In this document: in pieces, positions 12,503-26,000 of the stretch | Layout: the number at the start of each line of letters is the position of its first letter | Numbering within the stretch: position 1 is the first letter of the stretch | Assembly: GCA_001695595.3 (NCBI GenBank) | Contig: MBPM02000231.1 | Span: forward strand, 1-54,723 | Length of the DNA stretch: 54,723 nucleotides | Source: Plasmopara viticola | Lineage: Eukaryota; Oomycota; Peronosporomycetes; Peronosporales; Peronosporaceae | Direction: 5' to 3' | Position numbers and translations under genes: made by a program | Notes under the pieces: model-generated | What the model was told of the DNA's origin: nothing | Databases searched by the model: none | What the model saw: only the letters and a program-made list of their open reading frames with translations

Positions 12503-13393
12503 ATAGAGCCCCAACGAAGTGTATAATCATTCTGTTGGAGCGCGAGACGTTGTACGGCAACAGATACGTCCTTTCTATCGCTCTAGACATGCACAGATGC
12601 AATAGAGCCCCAACGAAGTGTATAATCATTCTGTTGGAGCGCGGAGACGTTGTACGGCAACGATACGTCCTTTCTATCGCTCTAGACATGCACAGATGCA
12701 ATAGAGCCCCAACGAAGTGTATAATCATTCTGTTGGAGCGCGAGACGTTGTACGGCAACAGATACGTCCTTTCTATCGCTCTAGACATGCACAGATGCAA
12801 TAGAGCCCCAACGAAGTGTATAATCATTCTGTTGGAGCGCGAGACGTTGTACGGCAACAGATACGTCCTTTCTATCGCTCTAGACATGCACAGATGCAAT
12901 AGAGCCCCAACGAAGTGTATAATCATTCTGTTGGAGCGCGGAGACGTTGTACGGCAACATACGTCCTTTCTATCGCTCTAGACATGCACAGATGCAATAG
13001 AGCCCCAACGAAGTGTATAATCATTCTGTTGGAGCGCGAGACGTTGTACGGCAACAGATACGTCCTTTCTATCGCTCTAGACATGCACAGATGCAATAGA
13101 GCCCCAACGAAGTGTATAATCATTCTGTTGGAGCGCGAGACGTTGTACGGCAACAGATACGTCCTTTCTATCGCTCTAGACATGCACAGATGCAATAGAG
13201 CCCCAACGAAGTGTATAATCATTCTGTTGGAGCGCGGAGACGTTGTACGGCAACGATACGTCCTTTCTATCGCTCTAGACATGCACAGATGCAATAGAGC
13301 CCCAACGAAGTGTATAATCATTCTGTTGGAGCGCGGAGACGTTGTACGGCAACAGATACGTCCTTTCTATCGCTCTAGACATGCACAGATGCA

Positions 13394-13493
13394 ATAGAGC
13401 CCCAACGAAGTGTATAATCATTCTGTTGGAGCGCGGAGACGTTGTACGGCAACAGATACGTCCTTTCTATCGCTCTAGACATGCACAGATGCA
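13394..13493. repeat. Reference 100-bp monomer (state A)
   Basis: This copy represents the full-length consensus of the core and is used for the numbering in this annotation. Features by unit position are ATAGAGCCCC 1-10, GTGTATAATC 17-26, GCGCGG 38-43, GACGT 45-49, GTTG 48-51, loop TACGG 52-56, CAAC 57-60, ACGTC 65-69, TCTAGA 81-86 and CAGATGCA 93-100. The start point is arbitrary, since the array is circularly permutable. Confidence 0.9.
13438..13462. other. Nested inverted repeat (hairpin) present in each monomer
   Basis: The outer arms GACGT and ACGTC (unit positions 45-49 and 65-69) enclose inner arms GTTG and CAAC (48-51 and 57-60) around the loop TACGG. The outer and inner left arms overlap by two bases, so the two stems are partly alternative. 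The same structure recurs in every intact core copy; this one is in the reference monomer. Several subfamily B and C copies disrupt the inner stem (GTTATACGGCAAC, TTGTACGGCCAA). Whether it forms in the cell is not shown by sequence. Confidence 0.7.
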
Positions 13494-13889
13494 ATAGAGC
13501 CCCAACGAAGTGTATAATCATTCTGTTGGAGCGCGAGACGTTGTACGGCAACAGATACGTCCTTTCTATCGCTCTAGACATGCACAGATGCAATAGAGCC
13601 CCAACGAAGTGTATAATCATTCTGTTGGAGCGCGGAGACGTTGTACGGCAACAGATACGTCCTTTCTATCGCTCTAGACATGCACAGATGCAATAGAGCC
13701 CCAACGAAGTGTATAATCATTCTGTTGGAGCGCGGAGACGTTGTACGGCAACGATACGTCCTTTCTATCGCTCTAGACATGCACAGATGCAATAGAGCCC
13801 CAACGAAGTGTATAATCATTCTGTTGGAGCGCGAGACGTTGTACGGCAACGATACGTCCTTTCTATCGCTCTAGACATGCACAGATGCA

Positions 13890-13987
13890 ATAGAGCCCCA
13901 ACGAAGTGTATAATCATTCTGTTGGAGCGCGAGACGTTGTACGGCAACGATACGTCCTTTCTATCGCTCTAGACATGCACAGATGCA
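13890..13987. repeat. Reference 98-bp monomer (state D)
   Basis: This copy has both common deletions, GCGCGAGACG and CAACGATACG. Loss of the A after CAAC makes the inner inverted repeat one pair longer: CGTTG (13,935-13,939), loop TACGG, CAACG (13,945-13,949). It is otherwise identical to the reference 100-bp unit. Confidence 0.88.
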
Positions 13988-16461
13988 ATAGAGCCCCAAC
14001 GAAGTGTATAATCATTCTGTTGGAGCGCGAGACGTTGTACGGCAACAGATACGTCCTTTCTATCGCTCTAGACATGCACAGATGCAATAGAGCCCCAACG
14101 AAGTGTATAATCATTCTGTTGGAGCGCGGAGACGTTGTACGGCAACAGATACGTCCTTTCTATCGCTCTAGACATGCACAGATGCAATAGAGCCCCAACG
14201 AAGTGTATAATCATTCTGTTGGAGCGCGAGACGTTGTACGGCAACGATACGTCCTTTCTATCGCTCTAGACATGCACAGATGCAATAGAGCCCCAACGAA
14301 GTGTATAATCATTCTGTTGGAGCGCGGAGACGTTGTACGGCAACAGATACGTCCTTTCTATCGCTCTAGACATGCACAGATGCAATAGAGCCCCAACGAA
14401 GTGTATAATCATTCTGTTGGAGCGCGAGACGTTGTACGGCAACAGATACGTCCTTTCTATCGCTCTAGACATGCACAGATGCAATAGAGCCCCAACGAAG
14501 TGTATAATCATTCTGTTGGAGCGCGGAGACGTTGTACGGCAACAGATACGTCCTTTCTATCGCTCTAGACATGCACAGATGCAATAGAGCCCCAACGAAG
14601 TGTATAATCATTCTGTTGGAGCGCGGAGACGTTGTACGGCAACGATACGTCCTTTCTATCGCTCTAGACATGCACAGATGCAATAGAGCCCCAACGAAGT
14701 GTATAATCATTCTGTTGGAGCGCGGAGACGTTGTACGGCAACGATACGTCCTTTCTATCGCTCTAGACATGCACAGATGCAATAGAGCCCCAACGAAGTG
14801 TATAATCATTCTGTTGGAGCGCGGAGACGTTGTACGGCAACAGATACGTCCTTTCTATCGCTCTAGACATGCACAGATGCAATAGAGCCCCAACGAAGTG
14901 TATAATCATTCTGTTGGAGCGCGGAGACGTTGTACGGCAACAGATACGTCCTTTCTATCGCTCTAGACATGCACAGATGCAATAGAGCCCCAACGAAGTG
15001 TATAATCATTCTGTTGGAGCGCGAGACGTTGTACGGCAACAGATACGTCCTTTCTATCGCTCTAGACATGCACAGATGCAATAGAGCCCCAACGAAGTGT
15101 ATAATCATTCTGTTGGAGCGCGAGACGTTGTACGGCAACAGATACGTCCTTTCTATCGCTCTAGACATGCACAGATGCAATAGAGCCCCAACGAAGTGTA
15201 TAATCATTCTGTTGGAGCGCGAGACGTTGTACGGCAACAGATACGTCCTTTCTATCGCTCTAGACATGCACAGATGCAATAGAGCCCCAACGAAGTGTAT
15301 AATCATTCTGTTGGAGCGCGGAGACGTTGTACGGCAACAGATACGTCCTTTCTATCGCTCTAGACATGCACAGATGCAATAGAGCCCCAACGAAGTGTAT
15401 AATCATTCTGTTGGAGCGCGAGACGTTGTACGGCAACAGATACGTCCTTTCTATCGCTCTAGACATGCACAGATGCAATAGAGCCCCAACGAAGTGTATA
15501 ATCATTCTGTTGGAGCGCGGAGACGTTGTACGGCAACGGATACGTCCTTTCTATCGCTCTAGACATGCACAGATGCAATAGAGCCCCAACGAAGTGTATA
15601 ATCATTCTGTTGGAGCGCGAGACGTTGTACGGCAACAGATACGTCCTTTCTATCGCTCTAGACATGCACAGATGCAATAGAGCCCCAACGAAGTGTATAA
15701 TCATTCTGTTGGAGCGCGGAGACGTTGTACGGCAACGATACGTCCTTTCTATCGCTCTAGACATGCACAGATGCAATAGAGCCCCAACGAAGTGTATAAT
15801 CATTCTGTTGGAGCGCGAGACGTTGTACGGCAACAGATACGTCCTTTCTATCGCTCTAGACATGCACAGATGCAATAGAGCCCCAACGAAGTGTATAATC
15901 ATTCTGTTGGAGCGCGGAGACGTTGTACGGCAAAAATACGTCCTTTCTATCGCTCTAGACATGCACAGATGCAATAGAGCCCCAACGAAGTGTATAATCA
16001 TTCTGTTGGAGCGCGAGACGTTGTACGGCAACGGATACGTCCTTTCTATCGCTCTAGACATGCACAGATGCAATAGAGCCCCAACGAAGTGTATAATCAT
16101 TCTGTTGGAGCGCGAGACGTTGTACGGCAACGATACGTCCTTTCTATCGCTCTAGACATGCACAGATGCAATAGAGCCCCAACGAAGTGTATAATCATTC
16201 TGTTGGAGCGCGGAGACGTTGTACGGCAACGGATACGTCCTTTCTATCGCTCTAGACATGCACAGATGCAATAGAGCCCCAACGAAGTGTATAATCATTC
16301 TGTTGGAGCGCGAGACGTTGTACGGCAACGATACGTCCTTTCTATCGCTCTAGACATGCACAGATGCAATAGAGCCCCAACGAAGTGTATAATCATTCTG
16401 TTGGAGCGCGGAGACGTTGTACGGCAACAGATACGTCCTTTCTATCGCTCTAGACATGCAC

Positions 16462-17059
16462 AGATGCAATAGAGCCCCAACGAAGTGTATAATCATTCTG
16501 TTGGAGCGCGGAGACGTTGTACGGCAACAGATACGTCCTTTCTATCGCTCTAGACATGCACAGATGCAATAGAGCCCCAACGAAGTGTATAATCATTCTG
16601 TTGGAGCGCGGAGACGTTGTACGGCAACAGATACGTCCTTTCTATCGCTCTAGACATGCACAGATGCAATAGAGCCCCAACGAAGTGTATAATCATTCTG
16701 TTGGAGCGCGGAGACGTTGTACGGCAACGATACGTCCTTTCTATCGCTCTAGACATGCACAGATGCAATAGAGCCCCAACGAAGTGTATAATCATTCTGT
16801 TGGAGCGCGGAGACGTTGTACGGCAACAGATACGTCCTTTCTATCGCTCTAGACATGCACAGATGCAATAGAGCCCCAACGAAGTGTATAATCATTCTGT
16901 TGGAGCGCGGAGACGTTGTACGGCAACAGATACGTCCTTTCTATCGCTCTAGACATGCACAGATGCAATAGAGCCCCAACGAAGTGTATAATCATTCTGT
17001 TGGAGCGCGGAGACGTTGTACGGCAACGATACGTCCTTTCTATCGCTCTAGACATGCAC
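16462..17059. repeat. Short trimeric order A-A-C, A-A-C
   Basis: Six consecutive copies have indel states A, A, C, A, A, C, a 299-bp period laid over the monomer period. A comparable D-B-A, D-B-A run (297-bp period) lies at about 22,992-23,585. These runs are short and the surrounding state order is irregular, so they are local duplications rather than a fixed higher-order unit. Confidence 0.6.
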
Positions 17060-20000
17060 AGATGCAATAGAGCCCCAACGAAGTGTATAATCATTCTGTT
17101 GGAGCGCGGAGACGTTGTACGGCAACAGATACGTCCTTTCTATCGCTCTAGACATGCACAGATGCAATAGAGCCCCAACGAAGTGTATAATCATTCTGTT
17201 GGAGCGCGGACGTTGTACGGCAAGATACGTCCTTTCTATCGCTCTAGACATGCACAGATGCAATAGAGCCCCAACGAAGTGTATAATCATTCTGTTGGAG
17301 CGCGAGACGTTGTACGGCAACAGATACGTCCTTTCTATCGCTCTAGACATGCACAGATGCAATAGAGCCCCAACGAAGTGTATAATCATTCTGTTGGAGC
17401 GCGGAGACGTTGTACGGCAAAGATACGTCCTTTCTATCGCTCTAGACATGCACAGATGCAATAGAGCCCCAACGAAGTGTATAATCATTCTGTTGGAGCG
17501 CTGAGACGTTGTACGGCAACAGATACGTCCTTTCTATCGCTCTAGACATGCACAGATGCAATAGAGCCCCAACGAAGTGTATAATCATTCTGTTGGAGCG
17601 CGAGACGTTGTACGGCAACAGATACGTCCTTTCTATCGCTCTAGACATGCACAGATGCAATAGAGCCCCAACGAAGTGTATAATCATTCTGTTGGAGCGC
17701 GAGACGTTGTACGGCAACGATACGTCCTTTCTATCGCTCTAGACATGCACAGATGCAATAGAGCCCCAACGAAGTGTATAATCATTCTGTTGGAGCGCGG
17801 AGACGTTGTACGGCAACAGATACGTCCTTTCTATCGCTCTAGACATGCACAGATGCAATAGAGCCCCAACGAAGTGTATAATCATTCTGTTGGAGCGCGG
17901 AGACGTTGTACGGCAACAGATACGTCCTTTCTATCGCTCTAGACATGCACAGATGCAATAGAGCCCCAACGAAGTGTATAATCATTCTGTTGGAGCGCGA
18001 GACGTTGTACGGCAACAGATACGTCCTTTCTATCGCTCTAGACATGCACAGATGCAATAGAGCCCCAACGAAGTGTATAATCATTCTGTTGGAGCGCGGA
18101 GACGTTGTACGGCAAAAATACGTCCTTTCTATCGCTCTAGACATGCACAGATGCAATAGAGCCCCAACGAAGTGTATAATCATTCTGTTGGAGCGCGAGA
18201 CGTTGTACGGCAACAGATACGTCCTTTCTATCGCTCTAGACATGCACAGATGCAATAGAGCCCCAACGAAGTGTATAATCATTCTGTTGGAGCGCGAGAC
18301 GTTGTACGGCAACAGATACGTCCTTTCTATCGCTCTAGACATGCACAGATGCAATAGAGCCCCAACGAAGTGTATAATCATTCTGTTGGAGCGCGGAGAC
18401 GTTGTACGGCAACAGATACGTCCTTTCTATCGCTCTAGACATGCACAGATGCAATAGAGCCCCAACGAAGTGTATAATCATTCTGTTGGAGCGCGGAGAC
18501 GTTGTACGGCAACAGATACGTCCTTTCTATCGCTCTAGACATGCACAGATGCAATAGAGCCCCAACGAAGTGTATAATCATTCTGTTGGAGCGCGGAGAC
18601 GTTGTACGGCAACGATACGTCCTTTCTATCGCTCTAGACATGCACAGATGCAATAGAGCCCCAACGAAGTGTATAATCATTCTGTTGGAGCGCGAGACGT
18701 TGTACGGCAACAGATACGTCCTTTCTATCGCTCTAGACATGCACAGATGCAATAGAGCCCCAACGAAGTGTATAATCATTCTGTTGGAGCGCGGAGACGT
18801 TGTACGGCAACGATACGTCCTTTCTATCGCTCTAGACATGCACAGATGCAATAGAGCCCCAACGAAGTGTATAATCATTCTGTTGGAGCGCGAGACGTTG
18901 TACGGCAACGATACGTCCTTTCTATCGCTCTAGACATGCACAGATGCAATAGAGCCCCAACGAAGTGTATAATCATTCTGTTGGAGCGCGAGACGTTGTA
19001 CGGCAACAGATACGTCCTTTCTATCGCTCTAGACATGCACAGATGCAATAGAGCCCCAACGAAGTGTATAATCATTCTGTTGGAGCGCGGAGACGTTGTA
19101 CGGCAACAGATACGTCCTTTCTATCGCTCTAGACATGCACAGATGCAATAGAGCCCCAACGAAGTGTATAATCATTCTGTTGGAGCGCGGAGACGTTGTA
19201 CGGCAACGATACGTCCTTTCTATCGCTCTAGACATGCACAGATGCAATAGAGCCCCAACGAAGTGTATAATCATTCTGTTGGAGCGCGAGACGTTGTACG
19301 GCAACGATACGTCCTTTCTATCGCTCTAGACATGCACAGATGCAATAGAGCCCCAACGAAGTGTATAATCATTCTGTTGGAGCGCGGAGACGTTGTACGG
19401 CAACAGATACGTCCTTTCTATCGCTCTAGACATGCACAGATGCAATAGAGCCCCAACGAAGTGTATAATCATTCTGTTGGAGCGCGGAGACGTTGTACGG
19501 CAACAGATACGTCCTTTCTATCGCTCTAGACATGCACAGATGCAATAGAGCCCCAACGAAGTGTATAATCATTCTGTTGGAGCGCGAGACGTTGTACGGC
19601 AACGATACGTCCTTTCTATCGCTCTAGACATGCACAGATGCAATAGAGCCCCAACGAAGTGTATAATCATTCTGTTGGAGCGCGAGACGTTGTACGGCAA
19701 CAGATACGTCCTTTCTATCGCTCTAGACATGCACAGATGCAATAGAGCCCCAACGAAGTGTATAATCATTCTGTTGGAGCGCGGAGACGTTGTACGGCAA
19801 CAGATACGTCCTTTCTATCGCTCTAGACATGCACAGATGCAATAGAGCCCCAACGAAGTGTATAATCATTCTGTTGGAGCGCGGAGACGTTGTACGGCAA
19901 CAGATACGTCCTTTCTATCGCTCTAGACATGCACAGATGCAATAGAGCCCCAACGAAGTGTATAATCATTCTGTTGGAGCGCGGAGACGTTGTACGGCAA

Positions 20001-23000
20001 CGATACGTCCTTTCTATCGCTCTAGACATGCACAGATGCAATAGAGCCCCAACGAAGTGTATAATCATTCTGTTGGAGCGCGGAGACGTTGTACGGCAAC
20101 GATACGTCCTTTCTATCGCTCTAGACATGCACAGATGCAATAGAGCCCCAACGAAGTGTATAATCATTCTGTTGGAGCGCGGAGACGTTGTACGGCAACA
20201 GATACGTCCTTTCTATCGCTCTAGACATGCACAGATGCAATAGAGCCCCAACGAAGTGTATAATCATTCTGTTGGAGCGCGGAGACGTTGTACGGCAACA
20301 GATACGTCCTTTCTATCGCTCTAGACATGCACAGATGCAATAGAGCCCCAACGAAGTGTATAATCATTCTGTTGGAGCGCGGAGACGTTGTACGGCAACG
20401 ATACGTCCTTTCTATCGCTCTAGACATGCACAGATGCAATAGAGCCCCAACGAAGTGTATAATCATTCTGTTGGAGCGCGAGACGTTGTACGGCAACAGA
20501 TACGTCCTTTCTATCGCTCTAGACATGCACAGATGCAATAGAGCCCCAACGAAGTGTATAATCATTCTGTTGGAGCGCGGAGACGTTGTACGGCAACAGA
20601 TACGTCCTTTCTATCGCTCTAGACATGCACAGATGCAATAGAGCCCCAACGAAGTGTATAATCATTCTGTTGGAGCGCGAGACGTTGTACGGCAACGATA
20701 CGTCCTTTCTATCGCTCTAGACATGCACAGATGCAATAGAGCCCCAACGAAGTGTATAATCATTCTGTTGGAGCGCGGAGACGTTGTACGGCAACAGATA
20801 CGTCCTTTCTATCGCTCTAGACATGCACAGATGCAATAGAGCCCCAACGAAGTGTATAATCATTCTGTTGGAGCGCGGAGACGTTGTACGGCAACAGATA
20901 CGTCCTTTCTATCGCTCTAGACATGCACAGATGCAATAGAGCCCCAACGAAGTGTATAATCATTCTGTTGGAGCGCGGAGACGTTGTACGGCAACGATAC
21001 GTCCTTTCTATCGCTCTAGACATGCACAGATGCAATAGAGCCCCAACGAAGTGTATAATCATTCTGTTGGAGCGCGGAGACGTTGTACGGCAACGATACG
21101 TCCTTTCTATCGCTCTAGACATGCACAGATGCAATAGAGCCCCAACGAAGTGTATAATCATTCTGTTGGAGCGCGGAGACGTTGTACGGCAACGATACGT
21201 CCTTTCTATCGCTCTAGACATGCACAGATGCAATAGAGCCCCAACGAAGTGTATAATCATTCTGTTGGAGCGCGGAGACGTTGTACGGCAACAGATACGT
21301 CCTTTCTATCGCTCTAGACATGCACAGATGCAATAGAGCCCCAACGAAGTGTATAATCATTCTGTTGGAGCGCGGAGACGTTGTACGGCAACGATACGTC
21401 CTTTCTATCGCTCTAGACATGCACAGATGCAATAGAGCCCCAACGAAGTGTATAATCATTCTGTTGGAGCGCTGAGACGTTGTACGGCAACGGATACGTC
21501 CTTTCTATCGCTCTAGACATGCACAGATGCAATAGAGCCCCAACGAAGTGTATAATCATTCTGTTGGAGCGCGAGACGTTGTACGGCAACAGATACGTCC
21601 TTTCTATCGCTCTAGACATGCACAGATGCAATAGAGCCCCAACGAAGTGTATAATCATTCTGTTGGAGCGCGAGACGTTGTACGGCAACGATACGTCCTT
21701 TCTATCGCTCTAGACATGCACAGATGCAATAGAGCCCCAACGAAGTGTATAATCATTCTGTTGGAGCGCGAGACGTTGTACGGCAACAGATACGTCCTTT
21801 CTATCGCTCTAGACATGCACAGATGCAATAGAGCCCCAACGAAGTGTATAATCATTCTGTTGGAGCGCGAGACGTTGTACGGCAACAGATACGTCCTTTC
21901 TATCGCTCTAGACATGCACAGATGCAATAGAGCCCCAACGAAGTGTATAATCATTCTGTTGGAGCGCGGAGACGTTGTACGGCAACGATACGTCTTTCTA
22001 TCGCTCTAGACATGCACAGATGCAATAGAGCCCCAACGAAGTGTATAATCATTCTGTTGGAGCGCGGAGACGTTGTACGGCAACGATACGTCCTTTCTAT
22101 CGCTCTAGACATGCACAGATGCAATAGAGCCCCAACGAAGTGTATAATCATTCTGTTGGAGCGCGAGACGTTGTACGGCAACATACGTCCTTTCTATCGC
22201 TCTAGACATGCACAGATGCAATAGAGCCCCAACGAAGTGTATAATCATTCTGTTGGAGCGCGAGACGTTGTACGGCAACAGATACGTCCTTTCTATCGCT
22301 CTAGACATGCACAGATGCAATAGAGCCCCAACGAAGTGTATAATCATTCTGTTGGAGCGCGGAGACGTTGTACGGCAACGATACGTCCTTTCTATCGCTC
22401 TAGACATGCACAGATGCAATAGAGCCCCAACGAAGTGTATAATCATTCTGTTGGAGCGCGAGACGTTGTACGGCAACAGATACGTCCTTTCTATCGCTCT
22501 AGACATGCACAGATGCAATAGAGCCCCAACGAAGTGTATAATCATTCTGTTGGAGCGCGGAGACGTTGTACGGCAACAGATACGTCCTTTCTATCGCTCT
22601 AGACATGCACAGATGCAATAGAGCCCCAACGAAGTGTATAATCATTCTGTTGGAGCGCGAGACGTTGTACGGCAACGATACGTCCTTTCTATCGCTCTAG
22701 ACATGCACAGATGCAATAGAGCCCCAACGAAGTGTATAATCATTCTGTTGGAGCGCGAGACGTTGTACGGCAACGATACGTCCTTTCTATCGCTCTAGAC
22801 ATGCACAGATGCAATAGAGCCCCAACGAAGTGTATAATCATTCTGTTGGAGCGCGAGACGTTGTACGGCAACAGATACGTCCTTTCTATCGCTCTAGACA
22901 TGCACAGATGCAATAGAGCCCCAACGAAGTGTATAATCATTCTGTTGGAGCGCGAGACGTTGTACGGCAACAGATACGTCCTTTCTATCGCTCTAGACAT

Positions 23001-26000
23001 GCACAGATGCAATAGAGCCCCAACGAAGTGTATAATCATTCTGTTGGAGCGCGAGACGTTGTACGGCAACGATACGTCCTTTCTATCGCTCTAGACATGC
23101 ACAGATGCAATAGAGCCCCAACGAAGTGTATAATCATTCTGTTGGAGCGCGAGACGTTGTACGGCAACAGATACGTCCTTTCTATCGCTCTAGACATGCA
23201 CAGATGCAATAGAGCCCCAACGAAGTGTATAATCATTCTGTTGGAGCGCGGAGACGTTGTACGGCAACAGATACGTCCTTTCTATCGCTCTAGACATGCA
23301 CAGATGCAATAGAGCCCCAACGAAGTGTATAATCATTCTGTTGGAGCGCGAGACGTTGTACGGCAACGATACGTCCTTTCTATCGCTCTAGACATGCACA
23401 GATGCAATAGAGCCCCAACGAAGTGTATAATCATTCTGTTGGAGCGCGAGACGTTGTACGGCAACAGATACGTCCTTTCTATCGCTCTAGACATGCACAG
23501 ATGCAATAGAGCCCCAACGAAGTGTATAATCATTCTGTTGGAGCGCGGAGACGTTGTACGGCAACAGATACGTCCTTTCTATCGCTCTAGACATGCACAG
23601 ATGCAATAGAGCCCCAACGAAGTGTATAATCATTCTGTTGGAGCGCGGAGACGTTGTACGGCAACGATACGTCCTTTCTATCGCTCTAGACATGCACAGA
23701 TGCAATAGAGCCCCAACGAAGTGTATAATCATTCTGTTGGAGCGCGAGACGTTGTACGGCAACGATACGTCCTTTCTATCGCTCTAGACATGCACAGATG
23801 CAATAGAGCCCCAACGAAGTGTATAATCATTCTGTTGGAGCGCGAGACGTTGTACGGCAACGATACGTCCTTTCTATCGCTCTAGACATGCACAGATGCA
23901 ATAGAGCCCCAACGAAGTGTATAATCATTCTGTTGGAGCGCGAGACGTTGTACGGCAACGATACGTCCTTTCTATCGCTCTAGACATGCACAGATGCAAT
24001 AGAGCCCCAACGAAGTGTATAATCATTCTGTTGGAGCGCGAGACGTTGTACGGCAACAGATACGTCCTTTCTATCGCTCTAGACATGCACAGATGCAATA
24101 GAGCCCCAACGAAGTGTATAATCATTCTGTTGGAGCGCGGAGACGTTGTACGGCAACGATACGTCCTTTCTATCGCTCTAGACATGCACAGATGCAATAG
24201 AGCCCCAACGAAGTGTATAATCATTCTGTTGGAGCGCGGAGACGTTGTACGGCAACGATACGTCCTTTCTATCGCTCTAGACATGCACAGATGCAATAGA
24301 GCCCCAACGAAGTGTATAATCATTCTGTTGGAGCGCGGACGTTGTACGGCAACAGATACGTCCTTTCTATCGCTCTAGACATGCACAGATGCAATAGAGC
24401 CCCAACGAAGTGTATAATCATTCTGTTGGAGCGCGAGACGTTGTACGGCAACAGATACGTCCTTTCTATCGCTCTAGACATGCACAGATGCAATAGAGCC
24501 CCAACGAAGTGTATAATCATTCTGTTGGAGCGCGGAGACGTTGTACGGCAACAGATACGTCCTTTCTATCGCTCTAGACATGCACAGATGCAATAGAGCC
24601 CCAACGAAGTGTATAATCATTCTGTTGGAGCGCGGAGACGTTGTACGGCAACGATACGTCCTTTCTATCGCTCTAGACATGCACAGATGCAATAGAGCCC
24701 CAACGAAGTGTATAATCATTCTGTTGGAGCGCGGAGACGTTGTACGGCAACGATACGTCCTTTCTATCGCTCTAGACATGCACAGATGCAATAGAGCCCC
24801 AACGAAGTGTATAATCATTCTGTTGGAGCGCGAGACGTTGTACGGCAACGATACGTCCTTTCTATCGCTCTAGACATGCACAGATGCAATAGAGCCCCAA
24901 CGAAGTGTATAATCATTCTGTTGGAGCGCGGAGACGTTGTACGGCAACAGATACGTCCTTTCTATCGCTCTAGACATGCACAGATGCAATAGAGCCCCAA
25001 CGAAGTGTATAATCATTCTGTTGGAGCGCGAGACGTTGTACGGCAACAGATACGTCCTTTCTATCGCTCTAGACATGCACAGATGCAATAGAGCCCCAAC
25101 GAAGTGTATAATCATTCTGTTGGAGCGCGGAGACGTTGTACGGCAACGGATACGTCCTTTCTATCGCTCTAGACATGCACAGATGCAATAGAGCCCCAAC
25201 GAAGTGTATAATCATTCTGTTGGAGCGCGGAGACGTTGTACGGCAACAGATACGTCCTTTCTATCGCTCTAGACATGCACAGATGCAATAGAGCCCCAAC
25301 GAAGTGTATAATCATTCTGTTGGAGCGCGGAGACGTTGTACGGCAACGATACGTCCTTTCTATCGCTCTAGACATGCACAGATGCAATAGAGCCCCAACG
25401 AAGTGTATAATCATTCTGTTGGAGCGCGAGACGTTGTACGGCAACAGATACGTCCTTTCTATCGCTCTAGACATGCACAGATGCAATAGAGCCCCAACGA
25501 AGTGTATAATCATTCTGTTGGAGCGCGAGACGTTGTACGGCAACAGATACGTCCTTTCTATCGCTCTAGACATGCACAGATGCAATAGAGCCCCAACGAA
25601 GTGTATAATCATTCTGTTGGAGCGCGAGACGTTGTACGGCAACGATACGTCCTTTCTATCGCTCTAGACATGCACAGATGCAATAGAGCCCCAACGAAGT
25701 GTATAATCATTCTGTTGGAGCGCGAGACGTTGTACGGCAACGATACGTCCTTTCTATCGCTCTAGACATGCACAGATGCAATAGAGCCCCAACGAAGTGT
25801 ATAATCATTCTGTTGGAGCGCGAGACGTTGTACGGCAACAGATACGTCCTTTCTATCGCTCTAGACATGCACAGATGCAATAGAGCCCCAACGAAGTGTA
25901 TAATCATTCTGTTGGAGCGCGAGACGTTGTACGGCAACGATACGTCCTTTCTATCGCTCTAGACATGCACAGATGCAATAGAGCCCCAACGAAGTGTATA

